Source of the DNA: Telmatactis stephensoni
Lineage: Eukaryota > Cnidaria > Anthozoa > Actiniaria > Isophelliidae
Reading direction: 5' to 3'
Length of the DNA stretch: 64,000 bases
Assembly: GCA_029948255.1 (NCBI GenBank)
Contig: JALIZF010001501.1
Coordinates: 186,001-250,000 of the forward strand
Position numbers and translations under genes: made by a program. The notes under the pieces were generated by a model, which did not search any database, had not been told where the DNA came from, and worked only from the letters and a program-made list of their open reading frames with translations. Below, one piece after another: positions 56,601 to 64,000 of this stretch. Numbering within the stretch: position 1 is the stretch's first letter; every line of letters starts with the position of its first letter.

Positions 56601-59600
56601 TTTTGCCGTGCATGTGTGCTGTAATCAGTGCACAGATGACATCAAAATGTGGTGAGAACAATTTTAAAGTACACCACAAGACTTTGTTTTATATCATATT
56701 TATTGAGTCAGAGGGTGGGTGAGATTGCTCAATAATGCCATCTATGAACTCGTGTGTACTATAATCATACATGGTTCTCAATCAATCAGAGCGCGGCAGG
56801 AGTCCATTACTAGGAGTGCGAATCTCTAAATTTGGTCGCTCACCAGCACAGTCAGATAAGAAGCTATTTTTAGATCGAGTGCACGGAGGTTGCTATGACA
56901 GCTGCATTTCGTGACATGACCAAAACGTGACTGAAATCACAGCTGTGCGAAGAGTCGATCCTGTCAGTCAAAGCTGCCAGTCAGAACTTTGCGAAGTTTT
57001 ACAATTATTTTGAGACCTTCTTTATAAATACTGTCAACGACTTTCTGGAAAGCAAGTATTTTCATGTAGTACATATCATGAGTTAGGACTACAACTATTT
57101 CGTAGCTCTTTTGATGGAATCAAAAATTGAGTGGGACAAAAGTTTAGTTCAACTTCAACGCTTTTAAAACTGTAAGTTTATACTATTCCTGCGATTTTTT
57201 GTGAAATGTTTGGTTATTAATGCTTAAAGGACACTCTTTCCAAGACCTGATAACAATGTTTTATTTGTGAAAGATCTACAAGACAAAAAGTACAAAATTA
57301 TAACTCTTTCCTCGTGGTTTATCAGAGCAAAAACAGCCGTGTGAAAAGCCGATGGTAAGCAGTGTACATTTATGAGTCTAAATAATGTTTTTTTAAATTT
57401 TTTTCAATGAAAAATATCATTTTCTTTACAAAAGTTTTGTCAACCATTATTGTCATTTCCATTCTGCATGAAATCTGATATTTCAAGCCGTAAAGATGAG
57501 AAAACACCTACAATTTATTCGGCGGCTTTGTCATTAATGACAAAATCAGTTAAAGCTTTATAGTCTGTAATTGTTGGTGACTGGTTTGACATTTTGAATA
57601 TATTTAAGGTATGAATATCATCGTTTTCCTAACGGTTGCCAAAAAAAAATAAAATGTTTTGTGAGTTGTTTTACACCAACATCAACATCTCTAGCTCTCC
57701 GGGTAAAAGTCACGCGAAATTTTGTGATTTTCACGGCCGGACTCTGTAAATGCTATGAACCTGGCGGTTTTGTTAATAGCTATCAATTTTCGAGGCAAAA
57801 GCAATTAGACTTACAATGTTTGTGGTCATTCTAATGGCTCAAAAATGAAAAAATATAGTATTCTCTTTTCAAAAATCTTCACAAAGTTTGACTTTGCTTT
57901 GCGTGACTGATGACAGCCAATCAGAAAGCGAGAAAATTACAAGTTGTGGTTTTGCTTCCGCAATGTCATATTCTAAAAATAGCTTCTTATCTGACTGTGC
58001 TGGTGATAGAACTAGTACAGAACATTCACACTCCTAGTAATGGACTCCTGAGCGCGGGTAATATATACCAAAATAATATTATAATTATAAAAAAGTATAC
58101 CGTAATCATTATTTTGTACTGGAAGAGTGCAGTAAAATATTATGAACACCAGTGATGCAGTGTCCTCAAAAACGGTTGTTGATGTACCCTGTGAGCAGTG
58201 GTTATGTTTCTAATCCCTCAGTGTAGCAAGGGTGAAAGTAACTGCTGCCAGCTGGCGTGATTAATTAAAATGATATATTCAACAAAATTATCACTTACAT
58301 GGCACTATATTTGCAAGGTATGGTTGGCATGCAAAGATGATGTTTTGCTACATCATAAAAAGTCATGATGGCCAACAGAGGTCCCCCCTCACTCACTGGC
58401 AATGCTGAGGATCAGAAAACTATGCTCTCAGGATGTTGTTGATGATGATGATGTTGATGATGATGATGATGATGATGATGATGTTATTTCATTGTAGCCA
58501 ATCCCAAGAAGTGTTCTTTATACCATACTTGTAACCAGTGTTTGTCCAGTTTATTTTCCTGCCAGTGGTGTAATGGCAAATGTCAGGAACATGATGATAG
58601 CTGTATTACAAAGGTAACTCCAAAAACCTCAGTCTTTACAGCTATGCAACAATGAATTCCATTTGAAAAGAGCATAGAACATCAATGTGTGGTTCTCTGC
58701 TTCCATCTAAAATATCTACAGTCCTTAGCAAGTATAGCTCAGTTGGTGTGTGCAGCTTTCTGATGTGAGAGGTCCTGAGAACAATTTGTAGTGACCTCAC
58801 AGTTGTTTCAACTTCTTTGCATTCTGTATAGCTTTAAGTAACTAAATGCCCTTATCAAACTATAAATAATTCATGAGAAAACACAATAGAAAATCATAAC
58901 CATGAAGGAGTTTTTAAATCAGCAAGAGATTCATCCTGATTTGCATGTAACTTTAACTTGACTTTACTTTACCCACCATGAAGGGAATTTGTAAGAGGAC
59001 ACCCCTACCACCTAAAACTTTCAATTTTCGTAATAACAAAGTCTGTAGTTTTGTTCAATCTCTGACCCCCTCCTCTCTCCCCTCCAGAATTTCCAATTTT
59101 CTCTATGGTAGGGTATCGAAATTTTTTGGGATTATCATACTGACAGCGAAGAGATACAAAAATTTCTTTGAATTCAATAGGATGCTTATAAGTACACTGT
59201 TAGTTTGCACCACATTTTTGGAAAATCTCTGAGTCCAGAAAAAAGCATAAAAGTCAGACATTGTTTCTCTATTGAAGAGGGGGTATATTTTATGTAGTGC
59301 TTGCTTCTTGTCTGGAATTCTTGTCTGTTTTTGCAATTTCTCATTGGAACAAGGTCACAAATTCGCTGGTAATGCCATAATTTTTCAATTCAATGGATCC
59401 TTCCCCCCCAAGTGGTCATTTTATATCTCAAACATTAATTTTTAGTTTCTTTTACAGTCACTCATTACTGATGAAAAGAAATGTCCTGTCGTACATGATA
59501 ATTGTCCAGGTAAGATGTCCAAATTAACTGTATTTTGTGACAAAATACAAAATGAAATAGTTATTAAATAACATTTGATTTTCATTATTAAATCAATATC

Positions 59601-62600
59601 ACAGTCTCCATTGATTACAATATTTTTCTATTTATGAAATCTTAGCTGCAGGTTGTGTTCATACACCATGTCATAACTATTCATCATGTGAAGGCTGCGT
59701 CAGCAACAAAAAGTGTATCTGGTGTGAATCTCAGCAGCAATGTGTTGGTTTACATGCTTATGTGGTGTCATTTCCTTATGGACAATGTCATGAGTGGACC
59801 AATGAAAAATGTTCAGGTATATAGTCTGTCTGTCTGTCTGTCTGTCTGACTTTTGTCTGTCTTCCTGTCTGTCTGTCTGACTTTTGTCTGTCTGTCTGTC
59901 TGTCTGACTTTTGTCTGTCTGTCTGTCTGTCTGTCTGACTTTTGTCTTTCTGTCTGTCTGTCTAACTTTTGTTTGTCTGTCTGTCTGACTGACTTTCTGT
60001 CTGTCTGACGTTCTGTCTGTCTGCCTGTCTGTTTGTCAGCCTGTCTGTCTGTCTGACTTTCTGTCTGTCTGTCTGTCTGACTTTTGTCTGTCTGTCTGAC
60101 TTTTGTCTGTCTGTCTGACTTTCTGTATAGCACTTTCTCTCTGTCTGTCTGAATTTCTGTCTGTGTCTTTCTGATTTTTCTGTCTGTCTGTCTGTCTGTC
60201 TGACTTTGTCTCTGCCACTGAAATATTTATTGGCCATTGCTTGGGAGTCTTATGTCTTCATCAGCTAAGTTTCCAAGTGCACACATACAGCATTAGACTG
60301 TCTATAATCAGGTGCAGATCCAGGATTATCTATCAGAAGAATGTAGCATTATAGAAATCAGCAATCTTTCAGAGGATATTTTAAAAAAGTATGGAGAAGA
60401 AATTAAAAGGGCCCAAAGTTGTCTCAGAGAGGAGGCACATACCCTCCTACACACCCCTCCCTTAATGTTGCTCCTGTATAATGCAAACAGGAGTGAGATT
60501 GTTTTTGGACAGTCAGATTGTTTTTGGAAAGTGATTATTAATCGAAATGCCCGTATTTTTTCGATTAATAATCGAGTTTGACATGCCAAATTCATTCTGA
60601 GCTCGCAAGTCGATAGACTGCTCATTTCAAAAAGCAGTTGAGTGAATTTTCAGGACCGGAGCCGAAAACTGACAATTTAGTTTATGATTTTAAAGAAGAG
60701 CGAGGAACAAGGTGTCTGCTTTTTAATACGCGTACGAAAGCAGAATCTTCATAAAACTTTAATTCTTTGTTCTGTAAAATGTATTGTGAAGACTTTTACT
60801 TTTTTGACGTTCTCAAAAAATTTCTAATCACATTATTTTCTGGTTGGCTGCAGTGGTTGTCTTCAGAAGTTTCTTCAGAAGTGGACTTGGAAAGCCAATT
60901 TGAAGTCAGCTAATTTTTTTGTTTACATATAATGACAGCCAATCATCAAGCGAGAAACGTTTTCTGTTTCTCCGCCCGCTTTTCTCCGCCCTCATTTGCA
61001 TATTGATCAAGTACGCTTCAAAAATGCATTTTTGTTTATCAGTGTCAGTAGTTTTATAATTCACAAATCAAAGGTTATAAATTACACAAGTTAAATTACA
61101 CAAGTTTATAATAATCTGGAGGGTTTTTTTTGCGTTAATTCACTTTCAAAAACAAATAAATATATTTTTCCTTTTTTACGTTTTTCTCCGCCCTCATTTA
61201 TCAAGTACGATTCAAAAATGTTTTTTTGTTTATCAGTGTCGGTAATTTCAAAACTACGCAAGTTAAATTACACAAGTTTATAATAATCCGGATTTTTTTT
61301 TCACGTGAATTCACTTTCAAAAACAAACAAAATAATATTTTTTTTCCTATTTTACATTAGAAAATTTTCATTCACTTTGTCTGACTTCCAGGTTCTCTTG
61401 ACTTGGAAAGCCAATTTGAAGTCGAATTTTTTGACCAATCATGGTGTGTTTAAGTAGAGACAGCCAATCACCATGCGAGAATTACTTTCTGTTTCTCCGC
61501 CCTCTTTTCTCCGCCCTAATTTGCATATAGGTACGATTCAAAAATGAATGTTGGTAGCTTCACAAATCAAAAGTTATAAATTACACAAGTTTATAATTTT
61601 ACAGAGTTTTGTTCGCGTGAATGTACAAAATCCTGTACAATTTTTAACTCAGAAGTTTAGAGACAAAAATGAAAATGTTTTGCTTTAGTTTAGAGAGTGC
61701 ATATATAGGCAGAGAAAAGAGGGCGGAGAAAAGAAAGTAATTCTCGCATGGTGATTGGCTGTCTCTACTTAAACACACCATGATTGGTGAAAAAATGAGT
61801 CGACTTCAAACTGGCTTTCCAAGTCAAGAGAACCTGGAAGTCAAAGAACGTAAAAGAGGAAAAATATATTTGTTTGTTTTTGAAAGTGAATTCACACGAA
61901 AAAAAACTCCGCATTATTATAAATTTGTGTAATTTAACTTGTATAATTTATAAGTTTTGATTTGTGAATTATAAAATATACAAAAATGCATTTTTGAAGC
62001 GTACTTGATCAATATGCAAATGAGGGCGGAGAAAAGCGGGCGGAGAAACAGAAAACGTTTTCGCTTGATGATTGGCTGTCATTTTATGTAAACAAACGAT
62101 GATTGGTCAAAAAATGAGTCGACTTCAAACTGGCTTTCCAAGTCAAGAGAACCTGGAAGTCAAAGACAAAGTGAATGAAAATTTTCTAGAACGTAAAAAA
62201 GGAAAAATATATTTGTTTGTTTTTGAAAGTGAATTCATGCGAAAAAAAACTCCAGATTATTATAAAATTTAACGTGTGTAATTTATAACTTTTGATTTGT
62301 GAATTATAAAACTACTGACACTGATAAACAAAAAGCGTACTTGATCAATATGCAAATGAGGGCGGAGAAAAGCGGGCGGAGAAACAGAAAACGTTTCTCG
62401 CTTGATGATTGGCTGTCATTATATGTAAACAAAAAAACGAGCTGACTTCAAATTGGCTTTCCAAGTCCAGGAAAACTTTTAAAGACAACCACAGCAACCA
62501 ACCAGAAAACAAAGTGATTAGAAATTTTTGAGAACGTCAAAAAAGTAAAAATGTTCGTACGCGTAAAAAGCAGAATCTTCATATACGCATTTTTCGATTA

Positions 62601-63489
62601 ATAAACGAATTTGGCACGTCAAACTCGATTATTAATTGAAAAATACGGGCATTTCGGTTAATAATCACTTTCCAAAAACAATCTGACTGTCCAAAAACAA
62701 TCTGACTCCTGTTTCAATTACAATCATCTTTGTCACCCTAGAAGTTCGCTGTAAATCTATGAAGATGTGCAATTACTGTCACACTTTACCTGGGTGTGGC
62801 TGGTGTGATGATGGCTCAGGTACAGGTCTTGGTCAATGTATGGATGGTGGTGATGATGGACCATTTACAACATCAAGCAATTCAAGTTTAGTTCCTTCAA
62901 ACCAGTGTCAACCAAAGAATAGCAAAAAGAGGTGGTTCTTCGTAGAATGTCCTGGTGAGTACATCCCATGCTGGATACCTAACTAATAGTTGAAGGGTTC
63001 CCTATGAAAATGGCCCATGATGATTTTTAATTTCCAGTGGTATAAAATGATACCAATTAACTTTCCTACCCCCCCCCCCCCCAAAAAAAAGAAAAAGAAA
63101 AAAGAAAAAAAGAAGAAAAGAAAAAAGAAAAAGAAAAAAGAAAAAAAAAATCAATGTCTGGACATCCATCAAAACATCACTTAGGTCATTTTCACAGAGA
63201 ACCCTTCAGTTAGTAGTAGATTCTAAACTCATTGTTTTGTATTGTTCCAACTAGTATACACTAAATAGGCCAGTTCATGCTGTTGTGCACCATTTTGAAT
63301 TGGGATAAAAGTGGCAAAATCTATAGAAATGTGGATCATTTTGACTTCCTGTAACTTAACTTGTAGCCTTCCAATATTCTTCATATTATAGCATCAACTA
63401 TTTTGTTCTATTTACAGTTTGTCAGTGTAATGGTCACAGTACATGTGATGAAAAAGGGCAATGTAAAGAATGCCAACACAACTCTAATG
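42002..63489 (+). CDS. ATRN: Attractin-family gene (5' part; continues beyond window)
   Basis: Nineteen phase-consistent exons give about 816 residues. Order: signal peptide (1-25), truncated EGF-like module (CPCKPGYWGRNC), CUB (about 56-169, with ECAWDHLFIFAG), EGF-like (about 172-230), Kelch propeller (about 240-558; RYGHS, VYGG, IFGGNTHNDTA), PSI cysteine-rich modules (about 560-790), start of the laminin-type EGFs (CQCNGHSTCDEKGQC). The order and the GGNTHND and FPYGQCHEW motifs match attractin/ATRNL1. Attractins are large secreted or single-pass glycoproteins linked to melanocortin signalling and E3-ligase-assisted receptor turnover in vertebrates. The remaining EGF modules, transmembrane helix and cytoplasmic tail must lie downstream. 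Vertebrate attractins have a further PSI and a C-type lectin domain between exons 16 and 17; here they are absent. MEGF8 shares Kelch/EGF/PSI modules but fits less well. Confidence 0.93.
44226..44444. mobile_element. 219-bp fold-back MITE
   Basis: AATAGTCCCCTTCACAGTTC to GAACTGTGAAGGGGACTATT. The arms continue inward through GAAAGGTAGCC, CTTTGCATCGAAG and ACGAACGGTGAGC with their complements. Nearly the whole element folds on itself around a loop of about 50 bp. Confidence 0.9.
44777..44935. repeat. Degenerate (ATT)n / (AAT)n tract
   Basis: ATTATTATT runs followed by AATAATAAT runs, so the tract can also fold on itself. It includes GGAAACTTAATTTATAA near 44,835 against TTAAGTTTCC near 44,766. 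Confidence 0.85.
45400..45770. repeat. About 125-bp tandem repeat, 3 units
   Basis: AAGAGATATGGATTTAGCCA starts units at about 45,402, 45,521 and 45,651; the shared body includes GCAGGAAAATGAAC and TTAGTAGAC. Confidence 0.9.
45890..46145. repeat. About 127-bp tandem duplication
   Basis: GCCAGCACTTTTTG, CAAAACAATACTA, AAATATTGTTTTGT and GAAAGCTGTAAAGGGT recur in order. Confidence 0.85.
46187..46273 (+). CDS. ATRN: ATRN exon 2 (CUB start)
   Basis: Encodes GTITDGDKNYVESSKCSWLI, the first strand of the CUB domain with its Cys. Acceptor TTCAACAG, donor CAAG|GTAAGC, phase 2. Matches the TDGPGNY...KCTWLI block of attractins. Confidence 0.93.
46361..47450. repeat. 34-bp minisatellite with higher-order structure
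   Basis: A basic unit TAAGGTGGACA...AGACACCCCTG of 33-34 bp repeats more than 30 times. Three unit types alternate: inner CTTCTCTAAGGC, ATCACTTAAGAC and AGCTGTCTTAGAC, giving a trimeric pattern of about 101 bp in parts. Reverse-strand frames over it are repetitive and not genes. Lies in ATRN intron 2. Confidence 0.95.
47555..47668 (+). CDS. ATRN: ATRN exon 3 (CUB)
   Basis: Encodes ELEFDEFATECAWDHLFIFA, the CUB core with acidic residues of the calcium-site type. Phase 2 at both ends. Confidence 0.95.
47669..48308. other. ATRN intron 3
   Basis: AT-rich, no recognisable element. Confidence 0.6.
48309..48446 (+). CDS. ATRN: ATRN exon 4 (CUB end)
   Basis: Encodes FLYFFSDANYILTGFNIKYR, the terminal CUB strands; ALLHFFSDAAYNLTGFNITY is the vertebrate counterpart. 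Phase 2 at both ends. Confidence 0.95.
48839..49023 (+). CDS. ATRN: ATRN exon 5 (EGF-like)
   Basis: A cysteine-rich EGF-like pair with CSSECNNHGHCGSHGNCVC and DKGWAGSSC. Donor ACAG|GTAATG, phase 1. The following intron begins with an (AAAAC)n-rich tract and holds stray 34-bp-type repeat units in reverse orientation at 49,250-49,350. Confidence 0.93.
49024..49652. other. ATRN intron 5
   Basis: An A-rich (AAAAC)n stretch at 49,070-49,115, then diverged reverse-orientation units of the 34-bp minisatellite family (AGAGGTGTCTATGCCTTGGA, TTGTCCACCTTGAAG) at 49,250-49,350. Confidence 0.6.
49653..49715 (+). CDS. ATRN: ATRN exon 6
   Basis: Encodes PSCNITVGSGFWTHVPANNQ, linking the EGF to the propeller (vertebrate PGCSVPVPANQSFW equivalent). 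Donor A|GTGAGT, phase 1. Confidence 0.9.
49819..49924 (+). CDS. ATRN: ATRN exon 7 (Kelch)
   Basis: Encodes GRASPGAGLIGDWLWVYGGY, the first Kelch blade with its Gly-Gly. Donor AA|GTAAGC, phase 2. Confidence 0.92.
49925..50614. other. ATRN intron 7
   Basis: Contains degenerate GGATGAATTGATG/TGAATGAA repeats at 50,345-50,475. Nothing else. Confidence 0.6.
50615..50711 (+). CDS. ATRN: ATRN exon 8 (Kelch)
   Basis: Encodes YHIPSNTWEIVKPHVSSPVP and RRYGHSMIVYN. Acceptor GTCTTTCAG, donor AAT|GTATGT, phase 0. Confidence 0.92.
50712..51678. other. ATRN intron 8
   Basis: No gene. It has an inverted pair: CATTCCGAAATTAGAGTTCC at 51,203 and GGAACCCTAATTTCAGAATG at 51,407. With inner AATTATGGGATTG / CCATCCCATAATT, this indicates a small TIR element of about 225 bp. 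Confidence 0.6.
51679..51907 (+). CDS. ATRN: ATRN exon 9 (Kelch)
   Basis: Encodes ESLIVYGGTVKGKIVNELWS, SGHTANLVDTKMIVIFGYGP and YTQEVQEFDI. The donor G|GTAAGT is also the first unit of a 22-bp minisatellite, so the true donor is one of many near-identical GTAAGT copies; it is placed by reading frame and homology. Phase 1. Confidence 0.9.
51908..52440. repeat. 22-bp minisatellite built on the exon 9 splice donor
   Basis: The unit GTAAGTGGTTGGTAAGGTGT+CA repeats about 22 times starting exactly at the first intronic base after exon 9. Later units degenerate. Each unit contains GTAAGT and most contain TAAGGT. Confidence 0.95.
52789..52966 (+). CDS. ATRN: ATRN exon 10 (Kelch)
   Basis: Encodes YATYGHSSSYEPETGKIYIY, GGHRKPRGHELSSDLNVYEP and KKKW. 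The donor ATG|GTAAGG overlaps the target duplication of the palindromic element that begins at 52,972. Phase 2. Confidence 0.92.
52972..53401. mobile_element. Palindromic MITE at the exon 10 donor
   Basis: The left end GGCCTCCACAGACGAGATGA and the reverse complement of the right end, GGATCTCCACAGATGAGATG, are inverted repeats. TAAG flanks both sides (52,968-52,971 and 53,402-53,405). The interior repeats the palindrome AGTTGTCGACAACT several times. Confidence 0.82.
53458..53547 (+). mobile_element. LINE 3' tail with (CTATCT)n
   Basis: ATAAATAAAGCTATCTCTAT followed by further CTATCT units. AATAAA-plus-hexamer tail. Confidence 0.5.
53709..53815. mobile_element. 107-bp hairpin MITE
   Basis: GGGCCCATTTCTCAAAAGAC to GTCTTTTGAGAAACGGGCCC, with inner arm CCGATAACTTTACGGACC / GGTCCATAAAGTTATCGG. 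The loop is about 32 bp. Confidence 0.9.
54020..54118 (+). pseudogene. Partial duplicate of ATRN exon 11 and its acceptor
   Basis: TTATATTAAAGGTTTACACT and CCAATGGCTTTCATTG, then TTTCCTTCATTAAAG, parallel the true acceptor and first 45-50 nt of exon 11 about 110 bp downstream. Read in the exon frame this copy meets a TAA after about 16 codons, so it cannot replace exon 11. Confidence 0.85.
54170..54330 (+). CDS. ATRN: ATRN exon 11 (Kelch)
   Basis: Encodes GFQRFLHTSVLIGNLLIIFG and GNTHNDTASDSSKKAKCFSH, the most diagnostic attractin block. A broken copy of its first 45-50 nt and acceptor lies about 110 bp upstream. Donor CAC|GTAAGT, phase 1. Confidence 0.95.
54635..54717 (-). mobile_element. 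tRNA-like SINE head (second family)
   Basis: On the minus strand: GACAGTGCAGTTGGTAGAGC (A box) and GTGTTCAAGCCCCACTTAAG (B box). No complete cloverleaf. It differs from SINE copies A-C. Confidence 0.65.
54720..54895 (-). mobile_element. Dispersed repeat (CTCAGGAG family), copy 2
   Basis: The reverse complement has GGTGGATCCAGGATTATCTT, GGATATTTTGGAAAA, CAAAGTTGTCTCAGGAGGGG and CACCCCTCCCCTAAATCTGC, as in the copies at 41,300 and 60,308. Confidence 0.8.
54960..55066. mobile_element. 107-bp hairpin element
   Basis: TTGAGTTCTAGCTGCCACCC to GGGTGACAGCTAGAACTCAA. The arms run to the centre (AATCAACTATACTTGTAAG / CTTACAAGTATAGTAAGTTG region), leaving almost no loop. Confidence 0.9.
55071..55205. 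mobile_element. Second hairpin element, adjacent
   Basis: ATATGACCCCGCAAAAAGAG and GACCCTAACTTCACATATAG are mirrored by CTATATGTGAGGTTAGGGTC and CTATTTTTGCTGGGTCATAT. Lies 5 bp from the preceding hairpin. Confidence 0.88.
55389..55656. mobile_element. 268-bp MITE
   Basis: The left end TCTACTATCGGCGCCTTTTT and right end AAAAAGGCGCTGATTGTAGA are inverted, continuing GAATTGACACA / TGTGTCATTC inward. No coding capacity. Confidence 0.82.
55749..55833 (+). CDS. ATRN: ATRN exon 12 (Kelch)
   Basis: Encodes CNIWTKLSTKSLTSLNARYG and HAAVQANG. Donor TGG|GTATAG, phase 2, fixed by agreement with exon 13. Confidence 0.9.
56135..56199 (+). CDS. ATRN: ATRN exon 13 (last Kelch blade)
   Basis: Encodes MMYIFGGFQGTMLNDILTYT (vertebrate MYVFGGFNSLLLSDILVF). 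Donor GCAG|GTTAGT, phase 1. Confidence 0.93.
56416..56565 (+). CDS. ATRN: ATRN exon 14 (cysteine-rich)
   Basis: Encodes DCSVHKNRTSCLQAYHTHGC and TGTCIGPLEAGSYSSSELER, aligning with the cysteine-rich module after the propeller. Phase 1 at both ends. Confidence 0.9.
56797..58050. mobile_element. 1.25-kb non-autonomous TIR element
   Basis: CAGGAGTCCATTACTAGGAG starts the left end and CTCCTAGTAATGGACTCCTG ends the right. The arms also share CACCAGCACAGTCAGATAAG and AAGCTATTTTTAGA. The 7-mer AGCGCGG directly flanks both ends (56,790-56,796 and 58,051-58,057). TIR type and target size suggest a hAT- or P-like superfamily (inference). No transposase inside. Lies in ATRN intron 14. Confidence 0.87.
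58440..58484. repeat. (GAT)n microsatellite
   Basis: About 15 GAT/GTT triplets ending just before the exon 15 acceptor. Confidence 0.9.
58498..58613 (+). CDS. ATRN: ATRN exon 15 (PSI)
   Basis: Encodes KKCSLYHTCNQCLSSLFSCQ and WCNGKCQEHDDSC, a PSI module (CxxC...CxWC). A (GAT)n run ends 12 bp upstream of the acceptor ATTGTAG. Phase 0 at the end. Confidence 0.93.
58727..58860 (+). mobile_element. tRNA-derived SINE, copy C (diverged)
   Basis: AGCAAGTATAGCTCAGTTGG (A box), GAGAGGTCCTGAGAACAATT (eroded B box), AACTTCTTTGCATTCTGTAT and AGCTTTAAGTAACTAAATGC parallel copy B. The 3' third is missing. Confidence 0.7.
59035..59345. repeat. Dispersed repeat related to 760-850
   Basis: CCCTCCAGAATTTCCAATTT and ATGGTAGGGTATCG correspond to the region near 790-820. 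Class unknown. Confidence 0.5.
59458..59509 (+). CDS. ATRN: ATRN exon 16
   Basis: Encodes SLITDEKKCPVVHDNCP, the end of the PSI module. Phase 1. In vertebrate attractins another PSI and a C-type lectin domain would follow. Confidence 0.85.
59646..59816 (+). CDS. ATRN: ATRN exon 17 (PSI)
   Basis: Encodes HTPCHNYSSCEGCVSNKKCI, WCESQQQC and VVSFPYGQCHEWTNEKCS. This aligns with the PSI that comes after the lectin domain in vertebrates (AYVASFPFGQCMEW). Donor TCAG|GTATAT, phase 1. Confidence 0.95.
59820..60207. repeat. (CTGT)n minisatellite with TGACTTTTG interruptions
   Basis: Blocks of three to five CTGT units separated by CTGACTTTTGT or CTGACTTTC, starting 4 bp after exon 17. The reverse-strand Asp-Arg-Gln-Thr frames are artefacts. 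Confidence 0.95.
60308..60480 (+). mobile_element. Dispersed repeat (CTCAGGAG family), copy 3
   Basis: CAGGTGCAGATCCAGGATTA, GAGGATATTTTAAAAAAG, GGGCCCAAAGTTGTCTCAGA and CACACCCCTCCCTTAATG match the other two copies. Confidence 0.78.
60488..62711. mobile_element. 2.2-kb fold-back (long inverted repeat) element
   Basis: The ends are CAGGAGTGAGATTGTTTTTG and CAAAAACAATCTGACTCCTG, with GGACAGTCAGATTG / CAATCTGACTGTCC next. The arms contain modules: CTTGGAAAGCCAATTTGAAG, GACAGCCAATCATCAAGCGA, CTCCGCCCGCTTTTCTCCGC and AAATTACACAAG. There are two modules on the left (from about 60,890 and 61,405) and three on the right (ending about 61,820, 62,135 and 62,470). The centre is near 61,630. No gene inside. 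Lies in ATRN intron 17. Confidence 0.9.
62742..62954 (+). CDS. ATRN: ATRN exon 18 (PSI)
   Basis: Encodes CNYCHTLPGCGWCDDGSGTG and LGQCMDGGDDGP, ending RWFFVECP. Aligns with CLEQPGCGWCTDPSNTGKGKC. Donor CCTG|GTGAGT, phase 1. Confidence 0.95.
62985..63214. mobile_element. MITE-like element, copy 2
   Basis: Inverted ends TAGTTGAAGGGTTCCCTATG (left) and TTCACAGAGAACCCTTCAGT (right). The interior TCAATGTCTGGACATCCATC matches 36,047-36,063. The middle is a poly(C) then (GAAAA)n stretch at 63,069-63,150. Confidence 0.78.
63418..63489 (+). CDS. ATRN: ATRN exon 19 (laminin-type EGF start)
   Basis: Encodes CQCNGHSTCDEKGQCKECQH, the beginning of the laminin-type EGF modules. Donor AATG|GTAAAA, phase 1. 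No further exon is recognisable before the window ends. Confidence 0.92.
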
Positions 63490-64000
63490 GTAAAATACAA
63501 TGAGTATTTGTATTTATAAGCTTTCATTTTATGGCAAAAAGCTTCTTTTACTTCTGCTAGAATTTTTGTTCAACTTTTGGGCAAGTTTTATCTGTAGGTC
63601 ACACAGATTACTATTTGATGTTGGTAGACTTTGACTCTAAGTTGAAATCAAAGTCCCAGTTTTCATACATATTTTTCTTTATAACTTTGAGATTGACTTA
63701 CAGCCATTGCAGATCTGCAGATCTGCTGCATGGTAGTTTGAACACAGGCTTACCAGTTAATTATCTGTGGGTTTGGGCTACCTGTGGTATGTTAACATAC
63801 TGATTTTATGGAGTTTGAAATCTTGAAGGTTTGACCTTCCAATGACTGTTGAAATTCGCCTTCCACAAAACCACTTAAAACTACCCCTAGAAGCCAAGAA
63901 ATCCACTCAAAAATAAATTTTGACATTTTTCACAATAAAAGATTTCAAATGAAGAAAATATTTGAACTCAATAAAACTGGTACAGTAACATACCACAGGT
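63490..64000. other. ATRN intron 19 (continues)
   Basis: AT-rich, no exon recognised to the window end. Confidence 0.6.

Noticed and set aside
61840..62272. 66-codon forward frame with an EFEKR-like end
   Set aside because: Lies within the arms of the 2.2-kb fold-back element and is repeated in its other modules; no protein family recognised.

Overview
The window is eukaryotic, AT-rich animal DNA. Two of its three genes are split by GT-AG introns, and the intergenic space is dense with microsatellites, minisatellites, MITEs, tRNA-derived SINEs and LINE tails. The gene set and repeat style suggest an early-branching metazoan, most likely an anthozoan cnidarian (coral or anemone). That assignment is inference; no sequence search was run. 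Every recognised gene is on the + strand.

Layout. 1-11.7 kb is gene-poor and holds SINE, MITE and LINE remnants and simple repeats. 11,773-12,891 is an intact, intronless class A GPCR with aminergic-type residues (Asp at 3.32, Tyr at 7.43, ERY, CWxP, NPxxY). 12.9-25.5 kb is repeat territory: a TA-flanked palindromic MITE pair, an 80-bp hairpin MITE, a split tRNA-like element and a 69-bp minisatellite of about 14 units. 25,556-31,090 reads as one 5.5-kb non-autonomous transposon-like unit. It has matching terminal inverted repeats, a candidate 9-bp target duplication, a 138-bp satellite of 17 registered units and a second minisatellite inside.

32,394-40,420 is a complete COE/EBF transcription factor gene: 14 coding exons, all phases consistent, about 638 aa. 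It has the DNA-binding domain with its H-C-C-C zinc knuckle, the IPT/TIG domain and a helix-loop-helix with a single second helix.

42,002-63,489 is the 5' part of an attractin-family gene (19 exons, about 816 codons) that runs off the window. Order: signal peptide, EGF-like, CUB, EGF-like, Kelch propeller, PSI modules, start of the laminin-type EGFs. The C-type lectin domain (and one PSI) found in vertebrate attractins is absent, because the flanking exons join across a 136-bp intron.

Attractin introns carry striking repeats: a 34-bp higher-order minisatellite, a 22-bp minisatellite made of the exon 9 splice donor, a palindromic element inserted in the exon 10 donor, a duplicated fragment of exon 11, a 1.25-kb element with a 7-bp target repeat and a 2.2-kb inverted repeat. 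The three genes show no operon-like relation: a receptor, a developmental transcription factor and a large membrane/secreted glycoprotein sit side by side as independent units.
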